Shown: positions 44,973-53,362, counted from the stretch's first letter. The stretch is DNA of 64,000 nt from Desulfuromonas soudanensis (GCF_001278055.1 NZ_CP010802.1:1899504-1963503), one strand, 5' to 3'. Numbers and translations are program-made. Notes: generated by a model not told the origin, from the sequence alone.

Positions 44973-46246
44973 TTGCCGTCGGCCTGTCGCTGATTATCCT
45001 GGCGTTGCTCGGCGCCCCGCTCTTTGCCGTCATTGCCGCCAGCGCTCTGTTCGGCTTTTATCAGGCCGATGTCGATCTTTCCGTGATTGCCATCGAGATC
45101 TACCGCATCGCCGAGATGCCCGTTCTTCTGGCCATTCCCCTTTTTACCTTTGCCGGCTACCTTCTCAGCGAAAGCCGCGCGCCTCACCGCCTGGTGCAGC
45201 TCACACGGGCCCTCCTCGGCTGGATGCCCGGCGGTCTGGCGGTGATCTCCCTGGCGGCCTGTGCGGTCTTTACCGCTTTTACCGGGGCCTCGGGGGTGAC
45301 CATCATCGCCCTCGGCGCCCTTTTGTATCCGGCGCTGCGGGAGTCCGGCTATTCGGACGACTTTACTCTCGGGCTGGTGACCACCTCGGGGAGCCTCGGT
45401 CTTCTCTTTGCCCCTTCTCTGCCGCTGATTCTTTACGGAATCGTCGCCCAGCAGACCAACATCGGCCAGCCGGTGTCCATCGAGGAACTTTTTGCCGCCG
45501 GGGTTCTGCCGGGAGTCCTGATGGTGGTCCTCCTCGGCGGTTACAGCCTGTGGATGAACCGCCACAACCGGATTCCCCTCGGCAGTTTCTCCTGGATTGA
45601 AGTCGGAGGGGCCCTGCGGGCCTCGGTCTGGGAAATCCCCCTGCCGTTCGTCGTTCTCGGCGGGATTTACAGCGGGTATTTCGCCGTTTCCGAGGCCGCC
45701 GCCGTCACGGCCCTCTACGTGATCGTCGTCGAGGTGCTGATCCTGCGGGAAATCCCCCTGCGGACTCTTCCCAGGATTATGCGTCAGTCGATGGTTCTGG
45801 TCGGCGGGATACTCATCATTCTCGGCGTCTCCCTGGCCTCGACCAACTATCTCATCGATGCCGGCGTACCCGGGCGCCTCTTTGAACTGGTGCGCACCCA
45901 TGTCTCCAGCCAGCTGACTTTTCTCATCCTCCTCAACATCTTTTTGCTGATTCTCGGCGCCCTTCTCGACATCTTCTCGGCCCTCGTCCTGGTCGTACCG
46001 CTGATTCTGCCGGTGGCCGTCTCCTACGGCGTGGATCCCGTCCATCTCGGGATCATCTTCCTCGCCAACATGCAGATCGGCTACCTGACCCCGCCGGTGG
46101 GACTCAACCTCTTCATCGCCAGTTACCGATTCAAAAAACCGATCTCCGAAATCTACCGGGCCACCTGGCCCTTTCTCCTTATTCTTCTGCTGAGCGTCCT
46201 GATCATCACCTACTGGCCCGATCTCTCCCTGATGATGATTCGCTAA
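44969..46246 (+). CDS. TRAP transporter large permease DctM
   Basis: A 425-residue permease with about 11-12 transmembrane helices. The start MIAVGLSLIILALLGAPLFAVI, SLAACAVFTAFTGASGVTIIALGALLYPALRESGY and IGYLTPPVGLNLFIAS are typical of DctM, where the GASG-like segments bind Na+ coupling sites. It imports the ligand with a sodium gradient. The start overlaps the dctQ stop. The operon has no visible dedicated promoter beyond the tatT upstream region. Confidence 0.9.
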   Translation: MIAVGLSLIILALLGAPLFAVIAASALFGFYQADVDLSVIAIEIYRIAEMPVLLAIPLFTFAGYLLSESRAPHRLVQLTRALLGWMPGGLAVISLAACAVFTAFTGASGVTIIALGALLYPALRESGYSDDFTLGLVTTSGSLGLLFAPSLPLILYGIVAQQTNIGQPVSIEELFAAGVLPGVLMVVLLGGYSLWMNRHNRIPLGSFSWIEVGGALRASVWEIPLPFVVLGGIYSGYFAVSEAAAVTALYVIVVEVLILREIPLRTLPRIMRQSMVLVGGILIILGVSLASTNYLIDAGVPGRLFELVRTHVSSQLTFLILLNIFLLILGALLDIFSALVLVVPLILPVAVSYGVDPVHLGIIFLANMQIGYLTPPVGLNLFIASYRFKKPISEIYRATWPFLLILLLSVLIITYWPDLSLMMIR

Positions 46247-46360
46247 AGGGCGGTTTTTAATTTGCGCTCCCTGCGTTAGAATGAACGGGAGACCTGTCGC
46301 TCTCCTTCGGATCAAATATCGCCGCGACAGGCTCCTCCTTTATCAGGGAAAGGATTGCCG

Positions 46361-47134
46361 ATGCCGCCCCGCTCCGTTGCCTTCCTCCTGTTGCTGTCCC
46401 TCCTCGTCACCCTTGCGGCGGAAGGGAGGGGGGCAAGCGATCCTCCCTTACCCTCTGCGGGTCCAGCCGCCCTCAACACCCGCGCCGCGGCCTTTCTCGG
46501 AATTCCCTACCGCAATGACGGCGCTCTCGACGAGTCCGGCCGTTACACCACCTTCCGCAATCCTGAACGCACCAGCTCCGAGCCGGGCCTCAACTGCAGC
46601 GGCCTGGTCCTGGCCCTTTGCCGCGCCCTGCTCGGGAGCCGTCAGACCCTGGCCGAAGTCGGGGTCGACCGCCGGGGAGACAGCGGCGCCGACTCCCCCC
46701 TGGGGGAGGACTGGGATTACGGCTGGGATCTCACTCTTAATTTGAGCGACGGTTTCGTCCGCTGCGCCCTTCTCCCCGCGGGAGCCGTGGCGGTGCCGTC
46801 GGCGATGGAGGAAGGGGAGGGCCCCGGTTTTCTTCTCGGCAGCGCTGCGGCCTGGCAAACGATCCTCCCGCGGCTCAAACCGGGACGGGTCTATCTCGGG
46901 AGCATGAACCGACCGGGTGGTTTGGCGCCCTATCGCCTGCTGCACCATCATGTGGTGGTTCTTCTGCCGGACGGGGAGGGTCGCTGCTGGCTCTATCAGG
47001 CCACGGCCAGCGACGGGGTTCATCGTCTCGATCTTCGCACCGCCGCAGGGCTCCGGCGCCTGCAGGAGCAGTTTCCCGACCGTTCCGAGGGTCCGGAACG
47101 CATCCTTATTCTCGAGGTGGCCCCCCCTATCTGA
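46361..47134 (+). CDS. Secreted NlpC/P60-like protein
   Basis: A 257-residue exported protein. A signal peptide (about 1-23) precedes a segment AAAFLGIPYRNDGALDESGR, then a possible catalytic Cys in GLNCSGLVLALCRALLG, and a later HHHVVVLLPDG that could supply the His. This order resembles the NlpC/P60 cysteine-peptidase fold, but the spacing is unusual and I give moderate confidence. ATG 46361 has AAAGGA 7 bases upstream. It lies 35 bases before the LOR/SDH gene and may be co-transcribed with it. Confidence 0.55.
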   Translation: MPPRSVAFLLLLSLLVTLAAEGRGASDPPLPSAGPAALNTRAAAFLGIPYRNDGALDESGRYTTFRNPERTSSEPGLNCSGLVLALCRALLGSRQTLAEVGVDRRGDSGADSPLGEDWDYGWDLTLNLSDGFVRCALLPAGAVAVPSAMEEGEGPGFLLGSAAAWQTILPRLKPGRVYLGSMNRPGGLAPYRLLHHHVVVLLPDGEGRCWLYQATASDGVHRLDLRTAAGLRRLQEQFPDRSEGPERILILEVAPPI

Positions 47135-47169
47135 GTGACCGGCCTCACCGGCCCGGAGAGGATCCTGGT

Positions 47170-48273
47170 ATGGCCTTTGACTTCCCAGTCTACACCCCTC
47201 CCGATTTCACGGCTCCCTCCCTGGCCCAGGCGCCCTGCGTCCGCTTTGCGTCCGTGATCCAGGAGGGGATCGCTCCCGACGGCTATCACGCCACTTCCGT
47301 TCATCCCGAATATCTCCACCTTGCCCCCGACTCCTGGACCCTGCTCCAGGAGTCGCGCATGGACTGCGTGGTCGTGCTGGATCGTGACGGCGAGCTGCAG
47401 GTGCGGGAGTTTCGCACCCTGAAGGTCGAAGATCGGGTGGCCTGTGGCCGGAGCGAGGATGGCAGCGACGGCATCCTCGTCTATCCAGGCGGCTTCCTGC
47501 CGCCGGGGGAAGAGGGGGAGCGGGAGCGTTTCGCCTTTCGTACCGGCTTCAGCCGCGAAACCTCCTTTTCCATCGACTACGACCGGCTCTACGCCCTTCT
47601 CGAAGAGGAGAAGCGCCACGGTTTCATCCTCTGGGTCCTGGGCCCGGCGGCGATCTTCGACCGCGACGCCAGGGAAGCCTTCGTCTCCCTGGTGGAGGGG
47701 GGCTACATCCACGCCCTTCTCGCCGGCAACGCCTTCCCCACCCACGACCTCGAGGGAGCTCTCTACGGCACCGCTCTCGGCCAGGATCTCTACACGAAGC
47801 AGCCGGTTCCCCAGGGGCACTACCGGCACCTCGATGCACTCAACCGCATCCGCGCCCTCGGCTCCATCCGCCGTGCCGTCGAAGAGGGGGAGGTGGTAAA
47901 CGGGGTGATGCGGGCCCTCATCCGCAAGGATATTCCCTTCGTCCTTGCCGGCTCGATTCGCGACGACGGGCCGCTTCCCGAGGTGATCGCCGATGCCTGT
48001 CAGGCCCAGGACCGGATGCGCATCCTGGCACGCAAGGCGACCACGGTCATCGCTCTGGCCACCGCCCTGCATACCATCGCCACCGGAAACATGATCCCCT
48101 CCTACCGGGTGGAGAGGGACGGCCGGGTGCGCCCGGTTTACTTCTACGCCGTCGACATGTCCGAGTTTGCTCTCGGCAAGCTCCTCGACCGAGGCTCCGT
48201 TTCGGCCCGGCCGATCCTCACCAACGTCCAGGATTTCATCGTGACTCTGCAACGCGGTCTCAACCGCCGCTGA
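47170..48273 (+). CDS. LOR/SDH (TIGR00300-like) enzyme, ornithine-cyclodeaminase-related
   Basis: A 367-residue protein. Its C-terminal two-thirds (about 135-360) matches the LOR/SDH bifunctional enzyme domain: GFILWVLGPAAIFD, GYIHALLAGNAFPTHDLEGALYGTALGQDLYT, AVEEGEVVNGVMRAL, PFVLAGSIRDDGPLPEV, ATALHTIATGNMIPS, VDMSEFALGKLLDRGS. Archaeal and cyanobacterial members act as ornithine cyclodeaminase. The N-terminal ~130 residues differ from the classical domain. NAD binding is expected but no Rossmann GxGxxG is apparent. Its 3' end overlaps the convergent arcC by 14 bases. With arcC it may degrade ornithine/arginine-derived compounds; the actual substrate is unknown. Confidence 0.66.
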   Translation: MAFDFPVYTPPDFTAPSLAQAPCVRFASVIQEGIAPDGYHATSVHPEYLHLAPDSWTLLQESRMDCVVVLDRDGELQVREFRTLKVEDRVACGRSEDGSDGILVYPGGFLPPGEEGERERFAFRTGFSRETSFSIDYDRLYALLEEEKRHGFILWVLGPAAIFDRDAREAFVSLVEGGYIHALLAGNAFPTHDLEGALYGTALGQDLYTKQPVPQGHYRHLDALNRIRALGSIRRAVEEGEVVNGVMRALIRKDIPFVLAGSIRDDGPLPEVIADACQAQDRMRILARKATTVIALATALHTIATGNMIPSYRVERDGRVRPVYFYAVDMSEFALGKLLDRGSVSARPILTNVQDFIVTLQRGLNRR

Positions 48274-49201
48274 TTTCGGTCCCGGCAGTTCCGGCCAGCC
48301 CCATTTCGATCTCGTCCACCGCCGTGATCAGCGCCCGCTTGCCGCCGCTGGCGAGAAAGAGGAGCGCCGCCTCGACCTTGGGTCCCATGGATCCCGGGGG
48401 GAAGTGGCCTTGAGCGAGGGCGTCCCTGGCCTCCTTCACGGTGACGGTGCCGAGAAACAGCTCCTGTTCCGTGCCGTAGTCGAGGGCCGCCCCGGGGACG
48501 TCGGTGGCGATGAGGAGGATGTCGGCGCCGACCTCTTCGGCCAGGCAGGCGCTGGCCAGGTCCTTGTCGATGACCGCCTCCACCCCGCGAGTCCCCCGAC
48601 CGTTGCGGATCACCGGTATTCCGCCGCCGCCGCAGCAGATAACGATGAAGCCGAGATCGATCAGCGTACGGATTTGCCGCTTTTCGACAATCGTCAGCGG
48701 TCGGGGCGAGGCGACCACCCGTCGCCGGCCGCCGGGAACTTCGGCCAGGGGGTAGGGGAGGGATGCCGCTTCTTCCGCTGAGTAGAGAGGGCCGACGGGC
48801 TTTTCCGGCGCGGCGAAGGCCGGATCCTCCCCGTCGACCACCACGGTGGTGACCAGACTCACCACCATCGGCACCGGATGTACGCCAAGGGCCGCCAGTT
48901 CGCCGTCAAGGGACGATCCAATCATGTAGCCGAGCTCCCCCTGGGTGGCCGCCACCAGGACCTCCAGGGGGAGTTTCGGCACCGCGGTGCAGGCTTCCTG
49001 CTGCAGGAGGAGATTTCCCACCTGGGGGCCGTTGCCGTGGGTGATGAGGATCCGGTAGTCGCGGCTCAGCCGGGCGATCTGCCGGATCGGCACCCGGAGG
49101 TTGGCCCTCTGCTCTTCGACGGTCCCCGTCTCCCCCCGTCGGATCAGGGCGTTGCCGCCGAGGGCGACCAGGAGGATCGGTCTGGTGTCAGCCGATTTCA
49201 T
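48260..49201 (-). CDS. arcC: Carbamate kinase
   Basis: A 313-residue amino-acid-kinase-fold enzyme. VALGGNALIRRGETGTVEEQ at the start, ILITHGNGPQVGNLLLQQE, IVICCGGGGIPVI and AVIDKDLASACLAEEVGADILLIATDV are the ArcC signatures. It converts carbamoyl phosphate and ADP to ATP and carbamate. No arginine deiminase or ornithine carbamoyltransferase is adjacent. ATG 49201 overlaps the stop of the upstream P-loop gene (ATGA), indicating coupling. An upstream in-frame extension to 49816 runs antisense inside the neighbour and is not part of the protein. Confidence 0.92.
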   Translation of the reverse strand: MKSADTRPILLVALGGNALIRRGETGTVEEQRANLRVPIRQIARLSRDYRILITHGNGPQVGNLLLQQEACTAVPKLPLEVLVAATQGELGYMIGSSLDGELAALGVHPVPMVVSLVTTVVVDGEDPAFAAPEKPVGPLYSAEEAASLPYPLAEVPGGRRRVVASPRPLTIVEKRQIRTLIDLGFIVICCGGGGIPVIRNGRGTRGVEAVIDKDLASACLAEEVGADILLIATDVPGAALDYGTEQELFLGTVTVKEARDALAQGHFPPGSMGPKVEAALLFLASGGKRALITAVDEIEMGLAGTAGTEISGG

Positions 49202-50535
49202 AGGAACTTCCCCGGCAACAGACCCTTCAAGCGAGGGCGCAGGAGGTTCTCCAGGGTCGGCGAGCGGTGATCCCGATAGCGGTAGCTGACCTCGAGGAGC
49301 GGCTGGCGCACCCGGATGAGGTGCCCGAGGCGGATCGGGGTCGCCGAGAGGATGAGGTCGCAGTCGATTCCGGCGATGGTCTTTTCCAGATCCGCCAGTT
49401 GCCGGGGGGAGTAGCCCATGGCCGGAAGAATCCCGACGAGATGAGGATAGGTCCGGAAGGTCTCGGCCAGGCTTCCCACGGCGAAGGGGCGGGGATCGAC
49501 GATGATCGCCGCGCCCCACCGCCGGGCGGCGAGGGTGGCGGCGCCGAAGGACATGCCCCCGTGGGTCAGTGTCGGGCCGTCCTCGATCGCCAGAACCCGT
49601 TTGCCTCGGATCGATTCGGAGCAGGAGACGGCGAGGGGGAGTTCGGCCAGGACGAGGAGTGCTTCGGGATTGGTGGCGGCAACCGTTCTTTCCAGTCTCG
49701 CCACTTCCGCGGCCGGCGCCGAGTCGACCTTGGGGATGATCACGATGTCGGCGGAGAGGAGGTTGCTTTCCCCGGGGTAGTAGGTGAGCTCGTCCCCGGT
49801 CCGATGGGGGTCGCAAAGAACGATATGGATGTCGGGAGCGAAAAAGGGCAGGTCGTTGTTCCCGCCGTCCCAGACGATGACCTCGGCCTCGGTTTCGGCC
49901 TCATCGAGAATCGCCCGGTAGTCGATTCCGGCATAGACGACGACCCCCATCGCCAGGAGGGGTTCATACTCCTCCCGCTCCTCGATGGTGCACTTCTGGT
50001 CGTCAAGGTCGGCGGCGGTGGCAAAGCGCTGCAGGCGCTGCAGACGGAGATCGCCGTAGGGCATGGGGTGACGTACCACCACCGACTTGATTCCCATGGC
50101 CTGCAGGATGCGGACGACCTCGCGGGTGGTGGGAGACTTGCCGCAACCGGTCCGCACTCCGCAGATCGCCACCACCGGGCGAATGGAGGGGAGAAGGGTG
50201 CGGTGACCGCCGAGCAGGAGGAAATCGGCTCCCAGGGCGAGAACCCGCGAGGCCCGGTGCATCACTTCGATGTGGGGGATGTCGCTGTAGGCAAAGGCCA
50301 CGACGTTGACCTTCTCCTCCCGGATCAGTGCAACGAGGCGCTCTTCGGGGTGGATGGGAATCCCCCGGGGGTAGAGCCTGCCGGCAAGCTCCGGCGGGTA
50401 GAAGCGCCCGGCAATCCCGGGGATCTGCGCGGCGGTGAAGGCGACGACCCGGTAATGGGGGTCGTCGCGGAAACAGGTGTTGAAGTTATGGAAGTCCCGT
50501 CCGGCGGCTCCCATGATAAGGACCGTTTCGCCCAT
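49198..50535 (-). CDS. Cyclic 2,3-diphosphoglycerate synthetase-like P-loop protein
   Basis: A 445-residue soluble protein of the cyclic-2,3-diphosphoglycerate synthetase family. The N-terminus is NAD/dehydrogenase-like (VLIMGAAGRDFHNFN); a P-loop GVRTGCGKS lies at 126-134 and is followed by TTREVVRILQ, VWDGGNNDLPFF, VLCDPHRTGDELTYYPGE and a late ADIVIIPKVDSA NKxD-like segment. Methanogens use the enzyme to make an osmolyte; bacterial homologues next to arcC have no established function. ATG 50535 has GGAGAG upstream. The stop overlaps arcC's start. Confidence 0.75.
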   Translation of the reverse strand: MGETVLIMGAAGRDFHNFNTCFRDDPHYRVVAFTAAQIPGIAGRFYPPELAGRLYPRGIPIHPEERLVALIREEKVNVVAFAYSDIPHIEVMHRASRVLALGADFLLLGGHRTLLPSIRPVVAICGVRTGCGKSPTTREVVRILQAMGIKSVVVRHPMPYGDLRLQRLQRFATAADLDDQKCTIEEREEYEPLLAMGVVVYAGIDYRAILDEAETEAEVIVWDGGNNDLPFFAPDIHIVLCDPHRTGDELTYYPGESNLLSADIVIIPKVDSAPAAEVARLERTVAATNPEALLVLAELPLAVSCSESIRGKRVLAIEDGPTLTHGGMSFGAATLAARRWGAAIIVDPRPFAVGSLAETFRTYPHLVGILPAMGYSPRQLADLEKTIAGIDCDLILSATPIRLGHLIRVRQPLLEVSYRYRDHRSPTLENLLRPRLKGLLPGKFL

Positions 50536-50750
50536 GGCTCGGCTCTCCGATGAATTCCTCCCCTGCGTAGAGCATATCGCAAATCGGCAAGGATGGTCTT
50601 GCTCAGGAGACGGACCCTTTGCTAGAATGGCCGCCTCGGGTCGGGAATTCCCCGGCCGGTCGCCGCAGGGGTGTTGATGGAAATACCGGGGTGCCCCTGG
50701 AAACCGGCACTTTCCCGCCCCCTCCTGAGGGTGACACCCCCCGCACCCGG

Positions 50751-50778
50751 TTGACTTGACGCCCCGGCGTGATACGTT
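50751..50778 (+). promoter_or_regulatory. Candidate promoter of the 50.8-52.2 kb genes
   Basis: TTGACT (50751-50756) and TACGTT (50773-50778), spacing 16, 54 bases before ATG 50832. The rest of 50536-50831 shows no clear opposing promoter. Confidence 0.35.
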
Positions 50779-50831
50779 CTCTCCATGTTGCCGAAGTGGC
50801 AAAGGACAAGTCTGCAGGGGAGGATTCGACT

Positions 50832-51191
50832 ATGGGAAAAATGGGGTTGGGGGCCATTTTGCTGACGGCGTTCGTTGCCGCCGGGTCCCTTTCGGTCGCG
50901 GCCGAAGAGGGGAAAGTGGAGCGGGATAAGGTGCGCACCGAGGAGCGGCAGGAACTGCGCAGCTCCGGTGAAGATGTGTACGGCTGGCAACTGATGAATG
51001 AGGAGGAGCGCCGCGCCCATCGCCAGCAGATGCGTCTTCTGCAGACCGAGGAGGAGCGGGAGCGCTTCCGTCTCGAGCATCATCGCCTGATGCAGAAACG
51101 GGCCAAAATGAGGGGCGTGACCCTCCCCGAGGATCCTCTTCCGATCCGCCGCGGCGCGGGATCCGGAGGGGGAGGGGGCGGCCGCCGCTGA
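50832..51191 (+). CDS. Small periplasmic charged/coiled-coil protein of unknown function
   Basis: A 119-residue product with a signal peptide (MGKMGLGAILLTAFVAAGSLSVAAEE). The mature chain is highly charged and predicted helical (NEEERRAHRQQMRLLQTEEERERFRLEHH), like Spy/CpxP-type helical periplasmic proteins, and ends in a Gly-rich tail (GAGSGGGGGGRR). I do not recognise a family. GGGGAGGA lies 8 bases before ATG 50832. Confidence 0.55.
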   Translation: MGKMGLGAILLTAFVAAGSLSVAAEEGKVERDKVRTEERQELRSSGEDVYGWQLMNEEERRAHRQQMRLLQTEEERERFRLEHHRLMQKRAKMRGVTLPEDPLPIRRGAGSGGGGGGRR

Positions 51192-51218
51192 ATCCCCCGC
51201 AAGTTTTCAGGAGATCCT

Positions 51219-51515
51219 ATGGCCGTTGTGGAAGTCAGCATCACCCCTCTCGGTGCCGGAATCGGAGTCTCCCGTTTCGTGGCCGGAGCCCTGCGTCGTC
51301 TCAAGGAGTCGGGTCTGCACTATCAGCTGACCCCCATGGGGACGGTGATCGAAGGGGATCTCGACGAAATTCTGCGGGTGGTGCGCCTCATGCACGAATC
51401 CCCCTTTAACGAGGGTGCCCAGCGGGTCTCCACCCAAATCAAGATCGACGATCGCCGGGATGTCGAGACGCACACCCTGGCCTCCAAGGTTCGTTCCGTC
51501 GAGGAGAAGCTCTAG
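51219..51515 (+). CDS. MTH1187/DUF77 thiamine-binding-like protein
   Basis: A 98-residue ferredoxin-fold protein of the MTH1187/YqgV group (DUF77): VVEVSITPLGAGIGVSRFVA, YQLTPMGTVIEGDLDEILRVVRLMHE, VSTQIKIDDRRD. Family structures show thiamine-like ligand binding and tetramers. AGGAG precedes ATG 51219. It is followed directly by a HAD phosphatase whose start abuts its stop. Confidence 0.8.
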   Translation: MAVVEVSITPLGAGIGVSRFVAGALRRLKESGLHYQLTPMGTVIEGDLDEILRVVRLMHESPFNEGAQRVSTQIKIDDRRDVETHTLASKVRSVEEKL

Positions 51516-52208
51516 ATGCTTTCCGCCGTGATCTTCGATTTCGACGGTGTGATCGTCGATAGCGAACCGTTGCACTACCGCGCCTTCATGGAGGTGCTGG
51601 CTCCCCACGGCATCGCCTGCAGCTGGGACGAATACCGGGAGCACTACATGGGTTTTGACGACCGGGACGGGTTTCGGGCGTTCTTCGCTCTCGCCGGACA
51701 GGGCCTCGAAGCTTCTTTGCTCGGAGAGTTGATGGCCGCCAAGGCGACCGCCTTCCAGACCATCGTCGCCGACGGGGTGGTCCCCTATCCCGGGGTCCTT
51801 GAACTCATCGATGCCCTGGCCAAGACGACCCCTCTGGCCTTGTGCAGCGGCGCCCTGCGCAGCGATATATTGCCGGTCCTTGAAAAATTCAATTTTGAAG
51901 GGGTCTTTCAGGTGATCGTCACCGCAGACGACGTGGCGGTCAGCAAGCCCGATCCGGCCAGCTACCGTCTCGCCGTGGAGAGCCTGGCCCAAATCCTCCC
52001 GGACCTGGGGGTCTCGCCGGGAACGGTTCTGGCCATCGAAGATACTCCGGCGGGGATCGCCTCGGCCCGCGGCGCCGGTCTCGCCGTTCTCGGGGTGACC
52101 AACAACTACCCCGCCGGGCAGCTGGTCCGACAGGGGTGTCTTCTGGTTCTCGACTCCCTCGAGGGGGTGACCCCGGCAGGACTCGAGGCCCTGTTCCCTG
52201 ATCCCTGA
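51516..52208 (+). CDS. HAD-superfamily hydrolase (beta-phosphoglucomutase/Gph-like)
   Basis: A 230-residue HAD hydrolase, subfamily IA. Motif I is FDFDGVIVDSEP, motif II LCSGALRSDI, motif III Lys in DDVAVSKPDPASY and motif IV IEDTPAGIASARGAG. It acts as a phosphatase or phosphomutase on a small sugar-phosphate substrate; which one is unknown. It starts at the base after the stop of the preceding gene. Confidence 0.85.
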   Translation: MLSAVIFDFDGVIVDSEPLHYRAFMEVLAPHGIACSWDEYREHYMGFDDRDGFRAFFALAGQGLEASLLGELMAAKATAFQTIVADGVVPYPGVLELIDALAKTTPLALCSGALRSDILPVLEKFNFEGVFQVIVTADDVAVSKPDPASYRLAVESLAQILPDLGVSPGTVLAIEDTPAGIASARGAGLAVLGVTNNYPAGQLVRQGCLLVLDSLEGVTPAGLEALFPDP

Positions 52209-52289
52209 TGGCCGTCCCGGTGGTGAGGTGATGATCGGCGGATATGAAGGATTTTAACGGGATGCCTGTCTCCTGCGGCGGATTTTTCC

Positions 52290-52318
52290 TTGACACTCCG
52301 TAATCGATTTGATATTAA
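52290..52318 (+). promoter_or_regulatory. tRNA-Cys promoter
   Basis: TTGACA (52290-52295) and TATTAA (52313-52318), 17-base spacing, 35 bases before the tRNA. Confidence 0.75.
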
Positions 52319-52353
52319 TGCCGCACTTTTGACGGCGCGACAAGCGACGCCAT

Positions 52354-52427
52354 GGCCCCGTCGCCAAGCGGTAAGGCAGAGGTCTGCAAAACCTCCATCA
52401 CCAGTTCGAATCTGGTCGGGGCCTCCA
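52354..52427 (+). tRNA. tRNA-Cys (anticodon GCA)
   Basis: A 74-base cloverleaf: acceptor GGCCCCG/CGGGGCC, D-arm with CCAAGCGGTAAGGC, anticodon stem GAGGT/ACCTC with loop CTGCAAA (GCA), T-arm CCAGTTCGAATCTGG, discriminator T, encoded CCA. It has its own promoter and terminator. Confidence 0.95.
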
Positions 52428-52435
52428 TAAAAAAC

Positions 52436-52467
52436 AAAAAGCCAGCCTGCCAGGGCTGGCTTTTTTC
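52436..52467 (+). terminator. tRNA-Cys terminator
   Basis: AAAAAGCCAGCC (52436-52447) and GGCTGGCTTTTT (52454-52465), a perfect 12-bp stem with a TGCCAG loop, followed by more T. It lies 13 bases before the next gene's ATG. Confidence 0.92.
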
Positions 52468-52479
52468 TTGGCGGAAAAC

Positions 52480-53298
52480 ATGCACGTCTACTCCCTGCAA
52501 ATCATCCTCCTTCTGACCCTTCTCGGCTCCCTGGCCGGATTTCTTGCCGGCCTCCTCGGCATCGGCGGCGGCATCATCCTCGTCCCCCTCTTTCTCTGGG
52601 TCTTTCCCCTCTGCGGCTTTTCTCCCGAAATCGTAGTCCATGCGGCCTTCGGCACCAGTCTGGCGATCATCATCCCCACCTCCGTCAGCAGCACCCTCGG
52701 CCACCGCAAACAGGGGAACGTCGACTGGCACCAGGTCATGCCCCTGGTGTCCGGAGGCCTCGTCGGGGCCGTCGTCGGAGCGAGCCTGGCTGCCGGACTC
52801 AGCGGACCCTGGCTCAAGGGACTCTTCGGCGGTATGCAGATTCTGGTCGCCCTTAAGCTCTATTTCTCCCATCCCTATTTCCCTCCCGAACGCAGCGAAA
52901 AAGTTCCCCTGCGACTTCTTCTCCTCGTCGGCCTTTGCGGCGGCGGCTTCTCGGCTTTTTTCGGCGTCGGCGGCGGCGTTATTGCCGTACCGATGATGAT
53001 CATGATCCTCCATCTGCCGATCCACCTGGCGGTCGGCAACTCGAGCGCCCTGATCGTCGTCTCCTCTCTTTTCGGCGCTCTCTCCTATGTCTTTTACGGC
53101 TGGAAGCTCCCGGGCCTCCCGCCTTTCTCCCTCGGCTACGTCAACCTGCTGGTCATGGCGATCGTTACCCCCTTCACCGTCCTCTTTGCCCGGCTCGGGG
53201 TGCGTGTTGCCGGACGAATCTCCCATGATAAACTGGTCAATATCTTTGCCGGTCTCTTGATGTTAATCGGATTGCGAATGCTGGTGCGCCTCCTTTGA
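52480..53298 (+). CDS. TSUP-family (TauE/SafE) sulfite/sulfur-compound exporter
   Basis: A 272-residue membrane protein with about 7-8 transmembrane segments. The duplicated TauE/SafE signature is visible: GFLAGLLGIGGGIILVPLF near the start and GGFSAFFGVGGGVIAVPMM in the second half, plus the AVGNSSALIVVSS segment. The substrate is probably a sulfonate, sulfite or other sulfur anion, but cannot be assigned. ATG 52480 has GGCGGA upstream and lies just beyond the tRNA-Cys terminator. Confidence 0.88.
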   Translation: MHVYSLQIILLLTLLGSLAGFLAGLLGIGGGIILVPLFLWVFPLCGFSPEIVVHAAFGTSLAIIIPTSVSSTLGHRKQGNVDWHQVMPLVSGGLVGAVVGASLAAGLSGPWLKGLFGGMQILVALKLYFSHPYFPPERSEKVPLRLLLLVGLCGGGFSAFFGVGGGVIAVPMMIMILHLPIHLAVGNSSALIVVSSLFGALSYVFYGWKLPGLPPFSLGYVNLLVMAIVTPFTVLFARLGVRVAGRISHDKLVNIFAGLLMLIGLRMLVRLL

Positions 53299-53362
53299 TA
53301 GACCGCTGCTGAATCGACCGACCTGAGCTCAGGTCCCTTCATATCCTTTGCCGGGAGGATCT

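Noticed and set aside
48260-49816. N-terminal extension of carbamate kinase to 518 residues
   Set aside because: The extra residues come from an out-of-frame reading of the upstream P-loop gene; the conserved ArcC start is at 49201.
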